DNA of 40,957 nucleotides, taken from positions 1-40,957 of the forward strand of contig DAOURK010000027.1 of assembly GCA_030625085.1 (NCBI GenBank), in the 5' to 3' direction. Source of the DNA: Pseudomonadota bacterium. GTDB taxonomy: Bacteria; SZUA-182; DTGQ01. Position numbers and translations under genes: made by a program. The notes below the pieces were generated by a model. The model had not been told where the DNA came from. It saw only the letters and a program-made list of their open reading frames with translations, and did no database searches. Within the stretch, counting starts at the first letter, position 1. Each line of letters opens with the position of its first letter. Positions 1 through 8,153 of this stretch are shown one piece after another.

Positions 1-867
1 CAATACATGGCCCGCCAAAATTTCTTCCAGATTATGTTTCTTCCGGAAAACAGAGCGCAGTAGCTCTGCCTCTTCTCGAATTACCGGCTCTTCCGGTAAT
101 ACATCAAGCCCTACCGCCGCTACCTTGCCCTCTGCCAGAGCGTTTAATAAGGCATGAGTGTCGATAATGCACCCTCGGGCAGTGTTGATCAACACTACAC
201 CTTTTTTCATCACAGCAAACTCTTTATGTGAAATAAGATGATAGGTTTCCTTCATAGCCGGAACATGTAAGGTGATAATATCGGAACGAGAGAGGAGTTT
301 GTTAAGATCAACATATCTGAATCCCATAGTGAAGGCAAAATCTTCTTGAGGGTTTACATCATAGGCTAATATGTCCATGCCGAACCCTTTAGCAATTCTG
401 ATGACGCATTGCCCGATGCGACCTGTGCCGACAATCCCTATAGTTTTACCAAGAAGGTCAAAGCCCCGCAGGCCTTGCATAGTAAAATCTCCCCTTCGGG
501 TTCGATTGATAGCCTTAGTCAGATTGTGGCTGATGGTAAGCAGCAGACCAAATACATGCTCGGCCACAGTACATTCCCCATAGAAAGGTACATTACATAC
601 CATAATACCATTTGACTTACAATAATCGATATCAATATGATTGAATCCTGTCGAGCGAGTGGCAATCAACTTTAAAAGAGGAAAGTTCTTTAAGGTTTCG
701 GCGCTGAGCTGGGAGTAGATAAAGCTCGAAATGACTTCAGCATCTATGTGTTGAACTTTGGTATCTGTTGTTAATGGCCTGTCTACAAAGATCAAATCAT
801 GACCAGCTTTAAGATCGCGGAACTTTTCACGCTCCCAACGTTCAATTTCATAAATCACTATTTTCAT
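1..867 (-). CDS. D-isomer-specific 2-hydroxyacid dehydrogenase (D-lactate dehydrogenase-like), 3' end outside window
   Basis: NAD-dependent oxidoreductase that interconverts a 2-keto acid and a D-2-hydroxy acid, most likely pyruvate and D-lactate in the cytoplasm. Read from ATG 867 the frame stays open for 289 codons to the window edge, so the last part is missing (the family usually has about 330 residues). Visible signatures: TRSTGFNHID in the substrate domain, the Rossmann loop GIVGTGRIG at about residue 144, the NTARG strand-loop carrying the substrate Arg, and AVGLDVLPEEP carrying the catalytic-dyad Glu. The catalytic His would lie beyond the edge. The divergent neighbour is hsp20, 450 bp away. 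Family is secure. Substrate is inferred from overall resemblance to fermentative D-LDH; other hydroxyacids are possible. Confidence 0.88.
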   Translation of the reverse strand, partial: MKIVIYEIERWEREKFRDLKAGHDLIFVDRPLTTDTKVQHIDAEVISSFIYSQLSAETLKNFPLLKLIATRSTGFNHIDIDYCKSNGIMVCNVPFYGECTVAEHVFGLLLTISHNLTKAINRTRRGDFTMQGLRGFDLLGKTIGIVGTGRIGQCVIRIAKGFGMDILAYDVNPQEDFAFTMGFRYVDLNKLLSRSDIITLHVPAMKETYHLISHKEFAVMKKGVVLINTARGCIIDTHALLNALAEGKVAAVGLDVLPEEPVIREEAELLRSVFRKKHNLEEILAGHVL

Positions 868-1313
868 CTAATGATTCCCCTTCCGCCATAGCTATTCTTT
901 TAGCCCTTTCCCCCACGTTCATCAGTTAGATGCGCTCTTCTTTCCTTTTATTAAATTGCTTATTCTTTCAAAATCCTATTCTTATCTTTGCTAAATCGGT
1001 TATTTTGAAAAAAAAAACGATTTAAGGCTAGGGCAAAATTTCACGCCATATCCGACAATATATTTTTTCCCGGCGAATAGCCCCGGCCACAAATTATGAA
1101 TTAGTAGATAGATCAATTTGTTAACGCTCTTTTTCGCTCAGAAGCTTTACAAAAAACCTCATATACTGATTATTCGAAATTATAAGAACAATCCTCTACA
1201 TAGCAATAAAAAAAATGTGTAAGTGAAAAAAAGGAAAAATTACGAAGAGACACTATACATGGATAAACGTATTATTTTGAACCATGATAATGTAATTCAA
1301 TAATTAAATTATA
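868..1313. other. AT-rich divergent intergenic region between the dehydrogenase and hsp20
   Basis: No ORF with coding character was seen. It must hold the promoters of both divergent genes, but I could not place a convincing -35/-10 pair. A short inverted pair TAAATCG/CGATTTA lies near 990-1024. A TATAAT at 1310-1315 overlaps the start of the hsp20 leader and is too close to the start codon to serve as its -10 box. Confidence 0.4.
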
Positions 1314-1325
1314 ATGGAGAATAAC

Positions 1326-1796
1326 ATGGCTAAAGAATTAACACGTCACGGTCGAGGATATTTAATGAGTCCACGATCCATATTCCCTTCTTTTTTTTCA
1401 GAAGAGATGGATAGAATGAGCAGACTATTTAATGATTTTTTAGGACGAGAAAGAGGAACAACTGCTTCAATATGGGACCCACCCATGGATGTGTTGGAGA
1501 CAGAAAATAATATTGTAGTTAAGGCAGAATTACCTGGTATTGACCCAAAAGCATTGGATATATCAATATCGGGTGATATGCTCACTCTCAAAGGTGAAAA
1601 AAAGGCGGATAAAGAAGAAAAGAGTGAATATTATTATTGTTGTGAACGTATGTCAGGTGAATTCAGTCGCAGCATAACCCTACCTTCCAGAGTAGATAAA
1701 GATAAAATTGACGCCAGTTATAGTAATGGAATATTGAAGATAGAGATGCAGAAAATACCCGAAGCCAAGAGTAAAAAAATTACTGTGAAATCGTAA
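1326..1796 (+). CDS. hsp20: Hsp20 / alpha-crystallin family small heat-shock protein
   Basis: ATP-independent holdase that binds unfolding proteins in the cytoplasm. The 156-residue product has a variable N-terminal arm, an alpha-crystallin domain starting around IWDPPMDVLETE and including the VKAELPGID and GILKIEMQK strands, and a short C-terminal tail. I chose ATG 1326 because GGAGA at 1316-1320 sits five bases ahead of it. The upstream in-frame ATG at 1314 overlaps that Shine-Dalgarno sequence and has none of its own. A strong hairpin terminator follows immediately and is shared with convergent zwf. The tyrosine/cysteine run YYYCCE in the middle of the domain is unusual. No clear CIRCE or ROSE-like element was seen upstream. 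Confidence 0.93.
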   Translation: MAKELTRHGRGYLMSPRSIFPSFFSEEMDRMSRLFNDFLGRERGTTASIWDPPMDVLETENNIVVKAELPGIDPKALDISISGDMLTLKGEKKADKEEKSEYYYCCERMSGEFSRSITLPSRVDKDKIDASYSNGILKIEMQKIPEAKSKKITVKS

Positions 1797-1853
1797 TAAA
1801 AAAAGGGCCTGAAAATGATTGGATAGTCAAACACTTTTCAGGCCTTTTTTTTA
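1797..1853. terminator. Bidirectional rho-independent terminator between hsp20 and zwf
   Basis: Ten-bp stem GGCCTGAAAA (1806-1815) / TTTTCAGGCC (1835-1844) with a 19-nt loop, followed by eight T on the plus strand. On the minus strand the stem is followed by a T-rich run as well. The two genes converge on it, so it can serve both. Confidence 0.9.
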
Positions 1854-1867
1854 TTTACAATTAATTA

Positions 1868-3418
1868 TTACCAGGTTTGCCATATGCGGCCATCTCTTTT
1901 TATTAATTCATCCGCATCCTTTGGGCCCCAGCTTCCCGCAGAATAATTAGGGAAATTTAGTGCAGGTATGCTCTCCCACCGTTCAATAATTGGATCTACT
2001 ACCGCCCACATGGCTTCAATTCCGTCCTGGCGGGCGAAAATCGTCAAATCCCCCTTCATACAGTCTGTCAAAACCTTTTCATAAGGGGGATGGCGGGTTA
2101 TCTTGAAGGAATCCTCATAATTAAAATTCATAGTCACCCCGTATAGTTTATTGGTCCCTTCAGGGTGTTTGACACTAAAGCGCAAGAATATTTCTTCATC
2201 AGGTTGAATGCCCAGGACTAATCGATTGGGCTCTAAGATATCACAGGCGCGGCCAAACAACCGCAAAGGGGGCTGTTTGAATTGTATAACAATTTCAGTA
2301 ATTCGCTTGGCTAATCGCTTCCCTGTGCGGATATAGAAAGGGACCCCTGCCCAGCGCCAATTATCAATATGGAATTTGGCTGCAAAGAAGGTCGGAGTAT
2401 TGGAATCAGGAGAAACATATTCTTCTTCTCGATATCCGGGTACATTTCTCTCATTGATCTTTCCGGGGCCATATTGCCCTCGTACAGTAAAGGCATCAAG
2501 GTATTCATCATCCATTGCCCTCATGGTATGAAGTATCTTGATCTTTTCATCACGTATAAAATCAGCTCCAAAGCCCACCGGCGGCTCCATGGCCACCAAG
2601 GCTATCAGTTGCATGATATGGTTTTGAACAATATCTCTTACCACTCCTGCCGTCTCATAAAAAGGGCCGCGATGCCCCACACCTATATCTTCGGCTACAG
2701 TAATTTGAACATGATCAATATACCGCCTGTTCCAGAGCGGCTCAAAGATGCTGTTGGAAAAACGAAAGAAAATGATATTCTGAACCGTGTCCTTGGCCAG
2801 ATAATGATCAATGCGAAAAATCTGCTTTTCATCAAAGGCTTGGGCAACAATATTATTGAGCTTTGTAGCCGAAGCTCTATCACTGCCAAAGGGTTTTTCC
2901 ATAATGATTCTGGTAGTAAAGGTTTCCCGGCACAAATGATAATGAGCTAATTTCCCTATAATTATTGGCCCTACCGCAGGAGGGACCGCCAAATAATAGA
3001 TTACCTCTTTTGTATTGTCCTCGGTAGGGGTGGTAATTTCCTGGATACGATTACACAGCACTTCATACTTGGCATCATCTGTAAAATCAGAGGATAAATA
3101 AAACAGGTGCCGGCAAAATCCTTCCCAAAGACTTTCATCTAATGTTTCTTGGGAGAATTGAGCAAAGGCATCTTTAGCCAGTTTGCGGTATTCCTCATCA
3201 GACATGGACGGCAAGCCAAAGCCTAAGATCGAAAAGGCGCTAGGAAGTTTTTTTTCATGATATAGGTGATACAATGCCGGTAAAAGCTTTCTTTGACTTA
3301 AATCTCCTGCACCGCCAAAGATAACCATGGTGAAGGGTTTTATGGTAAATTCTTCTACAGGGATATCACAGGTTTGTAAAAATCGGCTATGCACCTGGGG
3401 GGAGATATATTCTTCCAT
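1868..3418 (-). CDS. zwf: Glucose-6-phosphate 1-dehydrogenase
   Basis: Cytoplasmic enzyme oxidising glucose 6-phosphate to 6-phosphogluconolactone with NAD(P)+, the entry to the oxidative pentose phosphate pathway. The product has 516 residues from the second of two adjacent ATGs, in line with the family (about 480-520). The dinucleotide loop GGAGDL is at 35-40, followed by [10 protein letters not shown]. The active-site signature RIDHYLAK is at 202-209 (the usual sequence is RIDHYLGK). [15 protein letters not shown] lies in the C-terminal domain. The second ATG (3418) is preferred because AGGAG lies six bases upstream of it but only three from the first. The gene stands alone, with no gnd or pgl beside it. 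Confidence 0.97.
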   Translation of the reverse strand: MEEYISPQVHSRFLQTCDIPVEEFTIKPFTMVIFGGAGDLSQRKLLPALYHLYHEKKLPSAFSILGFGLPSMSDEEYRKLAKDAFAQFSQETLDESLWEGFCRHLFYLSSDFTDDAKYEVLCNRIQEITTPTEDNTKEVIYYLAVPPAVGPIIIGKLAHYHLCRETFTTRIIMEKPFGSDRASATKLNNIVAQAFDEKQIFRIDHYLAKDTVQNIIFFRFSNSIFEPLWNRRYIDHVQITVAEDIGVGHRGPFYETAGVVRDIVQNHIMQLIALVAMEPPVGFGADFIRDEKIKILHTMRAMDDEYLDAFTVRGQYGPGKINERNVPGYREEEYVSPDSNTPTFFAAKFHIDNWRWAGVPFYIRTGKRLAKRITEIVIQFKQPPLRLFGRACDILEPNRLVLGIQPDEEIFLRFSVKHPEGTNKLYGVTMNFNYEDSFKITRHPPYEKVLTDCMKGDLTIFARQDGIEAMWAVVDPIIERWESIPALNFPNYSAGSWGPKDADELIKRDGRIWQTW

Positions 3419-3422
3419 CATC

Positions 3423-3458
3423 TACTCCTTCATTTACTCCTTCATTTACTCCTTTATC
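3423..3458 (-). repeat. Three tandem 12-bp units that repeat the zwf Shine-Dalgarno sequence
   Basis: Reading the minus strand toward zwf, the unit GGAGTAAATGAA occurs three times with period 12 (the outermost copy has two changes). The last GGAG is the ribosome-binding site of zwf. The other two repeat the GGAG, and two of the units contain an ATG. This may come from slippage, or it may give stacked ribosome-entry sites. Confidence 0.75.
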
Positions 3459-3747
3459 TTCTCTTTATCTAATCCTTACTTTTCAAAGCTTAAAGCTTAA
3501 AGCTTAAAATATTGCTTTTTTTTCAATAGTGCTTTTTGACCTATTGTTCTCCTATTTTCTATTCTAAGAATGACCTCTCATGACATATTTTAAAAAGAAT
3601 GTTCTCTTCTTTTTATATCTAACTCTTGAATTGAATAAATTAAAATACAGGAAATTTTTGAGCTCTATATCATGAAATATAATTTCGTAATTTTATGAAA
3701 ATAATCTTTACATCTCTGATTCAGATATCTTATTTATATGAAAATAA

Positions 3748-3852
3748 TCTTTATGGTTCGAGGCAGATGCAGAAATTAAATTGCTTGACTACTCAAGCTA
3801 TAGCTATCAGCAGTTTTTAGAAAAATATGTTATCAAGGGTAAGCTGATTTAG
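3748..3852 (+). pseudogene. 3' remnant of a lost plus-strand gene
   Basis: A 34-codon open stretch without a start codon, containing EIKLLDYSSYSYQQFLEKY and ending in TAG at 3850. A typical hairpin-plus-T-run terminator follows 12 bases later, as expected for a genuine gene end. Composition looks protein-like, but I do not recognise the family. Upstream the frame is closed by TAA, and the 15-bp direct repeat TGAAAATAATCTTTA (near 3697 and 3739) sits at the presumed breakpoint. Confidence 0.4.
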
Positions 3853-3863
3853 GTTGGAGTTGG

Positions 3864-3892
3864 GCCCCAGAAAAAGTAGATGGGGCTTTTTT
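3864..3892 (+). terminator. Rho-independent terminator behind the gene remnant
   Basis: Stem GCCCCA (3864-3869) / TGGGGC (3881-3886), then six T. On the plus strand it lies directly after the 3748-3852 remnant. It is also just downstream of msrB on the opposite strand, but in that direction it has no T run. Confidence 0.65.
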
Positions 3893-3909
3893 CCGGGTAG
3901 TATTACTAA

Positions 3910-4446
3910 TCAAATCACCTTGGCCTCACTAAATTTGAGAGCAACTGAATTTATGCAATATCGTTTATAGGTAGGCGAAGGGCCGTCATCGAATACATGT
4001 CCAAGATGGGCCGCGCACCTGCTGCATAAGACCTCTGTCCGCGTAGTCAAAAATCCTTTGTCCGGAGCAATTTGAATATTCTCTGCAGCAATCGGTTCCC
4101 AAAAACTTGGCCACCCGGTTCCTGAATCAAATTTGGTCGCTGAACTGAATAAGTCATTGCCGCAACACACACATTGATAAATGCCTTTTTCCTTATTATC
4201 GGAATATTCTCCTGAAAATGCTTTTTCAGTGCCTTTTTCCCTGGTGATATGAAACTGTACAGGAGATAAAATTTTCTTCCATTCTTCTTTTGTTTTATAG
4301 GTTTTATCAACCATTTCAAATACCCCCTTCCTGGCATTAAAAACAGTAATTTTGCCCCTTTCACCACGGCATTCCTGAGTGAAGGCAAAAATTAAGGGAA
4401 AGAATATCACAAATAGTACGTTTGCTTTATGTAAGCAATTTTTCAT
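3910..4446 (-). CDS. msrB: Exported peptide-methionine (R)-S-oxide reductase MsrB
   Basis: Reduces the R epimer of methionine sulfoxide in oxidised proteins. Of its 178 residues, the first ~28 look like a signal peptide (basic start, then [12 protein letters not shown]), so this copy probably acts outside the cytoplasmic membrane. The Cys before RGE does not match a standard lipobox. The core is complete: zinc pairs C92/C95 and C141/C144, the GTGWPSFW loop at 109-116, [14 protein letters not shown], and the catalytic Cys164 in [10 protein letters not shown] start at the internal Met45 would give a cytosolic ~134-residue MsrB, but the hydrophobic leader argues for the longer form. It stands alone with no msrA nearby. 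The Shine-Dalgarno sequence is weak. Confidence 0.95.
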   Translation of the reverse strand: MKNCLHKANVLFVIFFPLIFAFTQECRGERGKITVFNARKGVFEMVDKTYKTKEEWKKILSPVQFHITREKGTEKAFSGEYSDNKEKGIYQCVCCGNDLFSSATKFDSGTGWPSFWEPIAAENIQIAPDKGFLTTRTEVLCSRCAAHLGHVFDDGPSPTYKRYCINSVALKFSEAKVI

Positions 4447-4621
4447 TTTTTCAATACCTTGATTTTCGCTCTATGATTCAAAATAATAGCTCTTAAATCC
4501 ACTATAGCACATGCTGGGCACTTTTCAACGATAAAAATACGTCTGTAAATTTCACCTTTTCATCAGAAAAAATGCGCTTATCCTGTGTATTTTCCCGAAA
4601 AGGAATGAAAAAAAAGATAAA

Positions 4622-4710
4622 GTTCTTAATGTGACACAAGAGTTACATAATAAAGGCAGTTGGGTGGGTGAACTGGTGGGGGTAAAAAAAATGCAGAAGA
4701 ATTACTGAAG
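4622..4710 (+). pseudogene. PAS-domain end fragment, out of frame with the kinase that follows
   Basis: The frame reads through ELHNKGSWVGELVGVKK, which resembles the end of a PAS sensor domain (the usual pattern is a GSW-GE-..-KKDG turn). It then meets a run of eight A at 4684-4691. Beyond that run the kinase frame starts with AEELLKMEKLEAVGVLAGG, the normal PAS-to-HisKA linker. A TGA at 4669 closes the kinase frame upstream. The PAS piece therefore belongs to the kinase gene but is separated from it by an indel, and nothing further 5' looks like sensor sequence. Confidence 0.6.
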
Positions 4711-5829
4711 ATGGAAAAGCTTGAAGCTGTCGGTGTTTTAGCTGGTGGCATTGCCCATGACTTCAATAATTTGTTAACCGCAATTCTTGGTAATTTATCT
4801 CTGGCAGAACTGCATGTAAAACAGAATGATAAGTCGTATGAGTACCTGATGAGGGTAAAAAATGCATCTCAACACGCAGGCAAATTAACGCAACAATTAC
4901 TAACCTTTTCTAAAGGTGGGGCCCCCATCAAGGAAACTGCTTCAGTCTCGGAATTAATAGAGGAGACAGCAACCTTTGCCTTGCGAGGTTCCAAACTAAA
5001 ATGTGAATACTCTATTCCGGATAATCTTTGGTTGTTGGAAATCGATAAAGGACAGATTAGTCAGGTCATTCATAATTTAATTATAAATGCTGATCATGCC
5101 ATGCCTAATGGTGGAATAATTAAAATAGACGTTAAAAATGTAACTATTGGAAAACATGATATCTTACCATTGGAAGAGGGAAAATATTTAAAGATCTCTG
5201 TGAAAGATAAGGGAGTAGGTATACCCAAGGATTATCTTTCTAAGGTATTTGATCCTTATTTCACTACCAAAGAAAACGGAAGCGGTTTAGGACTGGCAAC
5301 CTGCTTTTCTATCATCAAGAAACATAGAGGGCATATTACTGTAGAGTCTGAGCAAGGAAATGGAACAACGTTCCACATCTATCTTCCTGCATCTGAAAAA
5401 GAGCTTTTTGAAGTGAAGGAGATCAAAGAGGAAAGGTCTTACTTGGGTCATGGGAAAATCTTATTTATGGATGATGAAGAGGAGGTTATTAATACAGCCA
5501 TAGAGATGCTGACTCAGCTTGGGTATAAAGTTGTAGCTGCTAAAAACGGCACCGAAGCCATTGAACTTTACAAAAAAGCGAATGAAACAGGAGATCCCTT
5601 TGAGGCAGTTATACTGGATTTAACTATCGCAGGAGATATGGGAGGCAAAGAAGCTGTTAAAAGGCTTCATGAAATAGATCCTAATATAAAGGCCATTGTG
5701 TCATCAGGTTATTCAAATAATCCTATCATGGCCGAATATAAACAATGCGGTTTTAAGGGTGTAGTTGCTAAACCATATGAAATTCAGGGGCTGAGCGAAG
5801 TATTATATAAATTGTTAAATGGGAAGTAA
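4711..5829 (+). CDS. 5'-truncated hybrid histidine kinase with C-terminal receiver domain
   Basis: The 372-residue product holds a HisKA/HATPase_c transmitter plus a receiver domain and has lost its sensor part. The phosphorylated His16 sits in GGIAHDFNNLLTAI. The N box is HNLIINADHAMPNGG, the G1 box is DKGVGIP, the F box is FDPYFTT and the G2 box is GSGLGLA. The receiver starts near residue 248 with acidic residues MDDEEE, a phospho-acceptor Asp303 in VILDLTI and the Lys of VAKPYE. ATG 4711 is the first in-frame start, but the native start was probably far upstream. The preceding PAS fragment is in another frame across an A8 tract. Expression as a free transmitter-receiver is possible, yet a decaying pseudogene is equally likely. 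Confidence 0.75.
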   Translation: MEKLEAVGVLAGGIAHDFNNLLTAILGNLSLAELHVKQNDKSYEYLMRVKNASQHAGKLTQQLLTFSKGGAPIKETASVSELIEETATFALRGSKLKCEYSIPDNLWLLEIDKGQISQVIHNLIINADHAMPNGGIIKIDVKNVTIGKHDILPLEEGKYLKISVKDKGVGIPKDYLSKVFDPYFTTKENGSGLGLATCFSIIKKHRGHITVESEQGNGTTFHIYLPASEKELFEVKEIKEERSYLGHGKILFMDDEEEVINTAIEMLTQLGYKVVAAKNGTEAIELYKKANETGDPFEAVILDLTIAGDMGGKEAVKRLHEIDPNIKAIVSSGYSNNPIMAEYKQCGFKGVVAKPYEIQGLSEVLYKLLNGK

Positions 5830-5830
5830 A

Positions 5831-5962
5831 GACCTCCAGGCTGCCAATCCGATTGCCATTTAAAATAATGGCAGCGCCTTGTTTCCAAATAGTCTCCTTG
5901 AACCTGCCGGTTTTAAATATTTGGCCCTTCATGGTAATTCGGGCGTAAGTGATTTCCGGATA
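5831..5962 (-). pseudogene. Fragment of a second, oppositely oriented sensor kinase (pre-HisKA sensor segment)
   Basis: The minus strand reads YPEITYARITMKGQIFKTG and continues RFKETIWKQGAAIILNGNRIGSLEV. This is close to a segment I know from many delta-proteobacterial PAS histidine kinases (ARI..DG..F.T.NF.ET.W.Q.ADI..HG...G..EV). It is open for 44 codons, has no start, is preceded by a stop, and abuts the end of the plus-strand kinase gene. It is a shard left by rearrangement. Confidence 0.5.
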
Positions 5963-6028
5963 CTTTATCTTTAGACTTTATCTATTTCGGAAAATGATAT
6001 TAATTCAAACGACTCCGGGAACTGCTTT

Positions 6029-7030
6029 TTAGATGGTTCTCTCTCTATAGCTGTGCAGCACTTTCATGTAATTGGCTCTCTCAAAAGCAGCCGGCTCTGC
6101 CACGGACCTTTGGCTCATACTTCCTTTTAACTCGGAAATAGAAGCGTATTCCTTTCGCTCCAACCAATTTCTTATACCGCCTAGAATTGTATTAAGATAA
6201 GAGATGCCGTTTTGTAAAATAGCAGAGCAGAGCATAGTGACATCCGCACCTGCCATCAACATTTTCAAAGCATCTTCCGCTGTATGAATACCGCTTCCGG
6301 CTGCCAGACTACTTGAAATATGCCCATAGAGGATGGCAATCCATCTCAGCGGCAGCCGTATCTCATCAGAAGAGCTCAATACTAATTTCGGTACTACTTC
6401 CAGGGTTTCCAAATTAAAATCCGGTTGGTAAAATCGATTAAATAATACCAGCCCGTCTGCGCCGGCTTCAGCTAATTTGTAGGCCATGGAAGCCATAGAA
6501 CTAAAATAAGGGCTCAATTTCATGGCTACAGGAATTCCAACCGCTTTCTTAACTGTTTTCAAGATAGTTAGATAAATGTTTTCAACCTCGACCCCGGTAA
6601 AATGAATGTCCGTGGGTATATAATAGATATTCAACTCTAGAGCATCAGCTCCGGCTTCCACTATTTTTGAAGCATAGTGTAACCACCCTCCGGCAGTTAC
6701 TCCATTCAGACTGGCTATGATAGGGATATCCACTGCTTCCTTGGCCTTGCGTATATGCTCCAGATATTCTTCCGGTTCCAGGTGGTATTTTTCCGGTTCC
6801 GGAAAATAAGAAAGAGCTTCAGGATACCATTCTGCATGTTGGGTTGTGTAATAATGCAATTCCAGGGCCTCAAAGTTAATCTGCTCTTCAAAGAGAGAAT
6901 GAAGAACTATAGCCGAAGCTCCGGCATCTTCCAAAGCTTTTATTTTACTTATATCAGCAGACAAAGGAGAAGATGAAGGAACCAGAGGATTTTTGAGAAG
7001 TAATCCCATATAATTTGTCGATAGATCCAT
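6029..7030 (-). CDS. Dihydroorotate dehydrogenase-like flavoprotein (PyrD-related, probably not the biosynthetic enzyme)
   Basis: A 333-residue TIM-barrel protein of the FMN-binding PyrD superfamily. The N-terminus MDLSTNYMGLLLKNPLVPSSSPL is typical of the group annotated as dihydroorotate dehydrogenase-like. Further landmarks are ASLNGVTAGGW, ALELNIYYIPTD and the phosphate-binding half MLMAGADVTMLCSAI. In true class 1 DHODs the strand after ELN carries SCPN and a catalytic Cys/Ser loop. Here it is IYYIPTD, so orotate synthesis is doubtful and the substrate is unknown. From general knowledge, proteins of this group often occur in genomes near nifJ-type pyruvate:ferredoxin oxidoreductases; here nifJ is 30 kb away. 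It may share an operon with pfpI upstream (83 bp gap). Confidence 0.85.
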   Translation of the reverse strand: MDLSTNYMGLLLKNPLVPSSSPLSADISKIKALEDAGASAIVLHSLFEEQINFEALELHYYTTQHAEWYPEALSYFPEPEKYHLEPEEYLEHIRKAKEAVDIPIIASLNGVTAGGWLHYASKIVEAGADALELNIYYIPTDIHFTGVEVENIYLTILKTVKKAVGIPVAMKLSPYFSSMASMAYKLAEAGADGLVLFNRFYQPDFNLETLEVVPKLVLSSSDEIRLPLRWIAILYGHISSSLAAGSGIHTAEDALKMLMAGADVTMLCSAILQNGISYLNTILGGIRNWLERKEYASISELKGSMSQRSVAEPAAFERANYMKVLHSYRERTI

Positions 7031-7113
7031 AATTGTTTCCCTTTCAAATCTATCTCAGCCAATAGGGCTTTTTTATTTGTATTCAACCTTACCAAATAGG
7101 CTAACGTCCTTTA

Positions 7114-7623
7114 TTATTTTAATTTTTTTAGACTTACTTCAATAAACTTTGGTATATCATGTGGACCACGGCTAGAGATCAAATTTATATCCTCCACAAC
7201 TTCTTGATCAATATATTCCGCTCCTGCATTTTTAATATCTTGAATAATGGATTTCCAGCCTGTAATTTTGCGTCCTTTAAGGACTTGTGCGGTAATGAGA
7301 AGTTGTGCTGCATGGCAGATGGCAAACACCGGCTTTCCACTTTTGAGAAACTCCCCGGCAAACTGCACTGCATTTTTATTTACCCTTAAACGATCAGGAG
7401 AGTACCCTCCAGGAATTAAAAGAGCATCAAAATCATTTACCGATACATCTTTTACTGCTTTATCAATATTAACCGGGGTTTGCTCTTTTTTCCCTTTAAC
7501 TATTTTGCCTTTTTCCAATCCAATATGAATTAGTTCATGACCAGCTTCCTTAAAGGCTTTTGCCGGCTCAGTATATTCTTCATCTTCAAACATATCTGTT
7601 ATAATAATGGCAATTTTACTCAT
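7114..7623 (-). CDS. PfpI/DJ-1 superfamily protein (class I glutamine amidotransferase-like)
   Basis: A 169-residue single-domain protein of the YhbO/PfpI type, linked in related bacteria to stress resistance through protease, deglycase or glyoxalase-like activity. The nucleophile elbow AICHAAQLL contains Cys103 with His104. The upstream acidic residue is in the DMFEDEEYTEP loop, and ALLIPGGYSPD is also conserved. Length matches the family. It precedes the PyrD-like gene on the same strand. Which reaction it catalyses cannot be told from sequence alone. Confidence 0.9.
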   Translation of the reverse strand: MSKIAIIITDMFEDEEYTEPAKAFKEAGHELIHIGLEKGKIVKGKKEQTPVNIDKAVKDVSVNDFDALLIPGGYSPDRLRVNKNAVQFAGEFLKSGKPVFAICHAAQLLITAQVLKGRKITGWKSIIQDIKNAGAEYIDQEVVEDINLISSRGPHDIPKFIEVSLKKLK

Positions 7624-7680
7624 ATTTCGTCCCCTTTTTCTGGATCTTAAAGCCCATCAAATGCCTATCGGTGATTCTTG

Positions 7681-7938
7681 CTAAAAAAAACGATCTGCAA
7701 CTAGGTGGCTGTCCGAAAACTGATCAAAGTTGTCATTTCGAGCGTAGAGAGAAATTTTATCGTATTGAAAATAAAAAACTTTTAGATTTCTCCCTTTGGT
7801 CGAAATGACAGAAAGGGGCTTTCTCGGACAGCCTCCTAGGTGGCGTATGTAAATTATTTCAATTTTGGCTCCTGCAATTTTTATATTTTTTAAAGATTGA
7901 ATAAGAGATGGTAGTGATCCAAAAACATCAACTTTCAA
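7681..7938 (-). pseudogene. Tiny ORF split by a miniature element
   Basis: Translation starts at TTG 7938 (AGGAG lies 12-16 bases upstream) and gives KVDVFGSLPSLIQSLKNI and IIYIRHL, then runs into the 7704-7836 element (GGCPRKPLSVISTKGRNLK is element-derived) and leaves it with VADRFF. Removing the element and one TA restores IIYIRHLVADRFF and a stop, a 40-codon ORF. It directly follows the 7941-8153 ORF on the same strand. I do not recognise the product, and the original ORF may itself be a remnant. Confidence 0.35.
7704..7836. mobile_element. 133-bp MITE-like element with TA target-site duplication
   Basis: The terminal inverted repeats are GGTGGCTGTCCGA at the left and the complement of GGAGGCTGTCCGA at the right, flanked by TA on both sides (7702-7703 and 7837-7838). 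This fits Tc1/mariner/IS630-type target choice. Inside is a second inverted pair, GTCATTTCGA / TCGAAATGAC, so the whole element can fold as one long hairpin. It has no coding capacity. A half copy with the same end lies at 36734. Confidence 0.8.
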
Positions 7939-7940
7939 TA

Positions 7941-8153
7941 TTATTTTTTCTCCTGACTTTTTAATTCATCAAATATATGAAGGATTACCGAAAAAAGATA
8001 AGTACAAATTAATTCAGGAGGTATAATCATTGATATGATAATACCAATGCTTATTGCCATTGGAAATTTAAGGTCAGAGACAACTCTTTTGCCAAGGGCG
8101 TTCAGAAGAAATATTAAAAAATTTGTGTTTCCCCTCACTTTCCTCTTTATCAC
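7941..8153 (-). CDS. Possible small membrane-associated protein of unknown function
   Basis: A 70-codon ORF from GTG 8153 (AAGG a few bases ahead), or a shorter one from GTG 8136. It has a hydrophobic stretch FPMAISIGIIISMIIPPELI and a charged tail DELKSQEKK. Its stop region carries the AGGAG that would serve the TTG-start ORF at 7938, which suggests a small minus-strand pair. It overlaps the N-terminal codons of the nucleotidase on the other strand, so both cannot be right in full. No family recognised. Confidence 0.3.
   Translation of the reverse strand: MIKRKVRGNTNFLIFLLNALGKRVVSDLKFPMAISIGIIISMIIPPELICTYLFSVILHIFDELKSQEKK

Noticed and set aside
1130-1160. CIRCE-like heat-shock operator (TTAACGCTC...) upstream of hsp20
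   Set aside because: The left half has two mismatches and the right half is poor, so it does not meet the 9-N9-9 inverted repeat.
2369-2950. 193-codon plus-strand ORF opposite zwf
   Set aside because: Antisense shadow of zwf, without recognisable domain or start signal.
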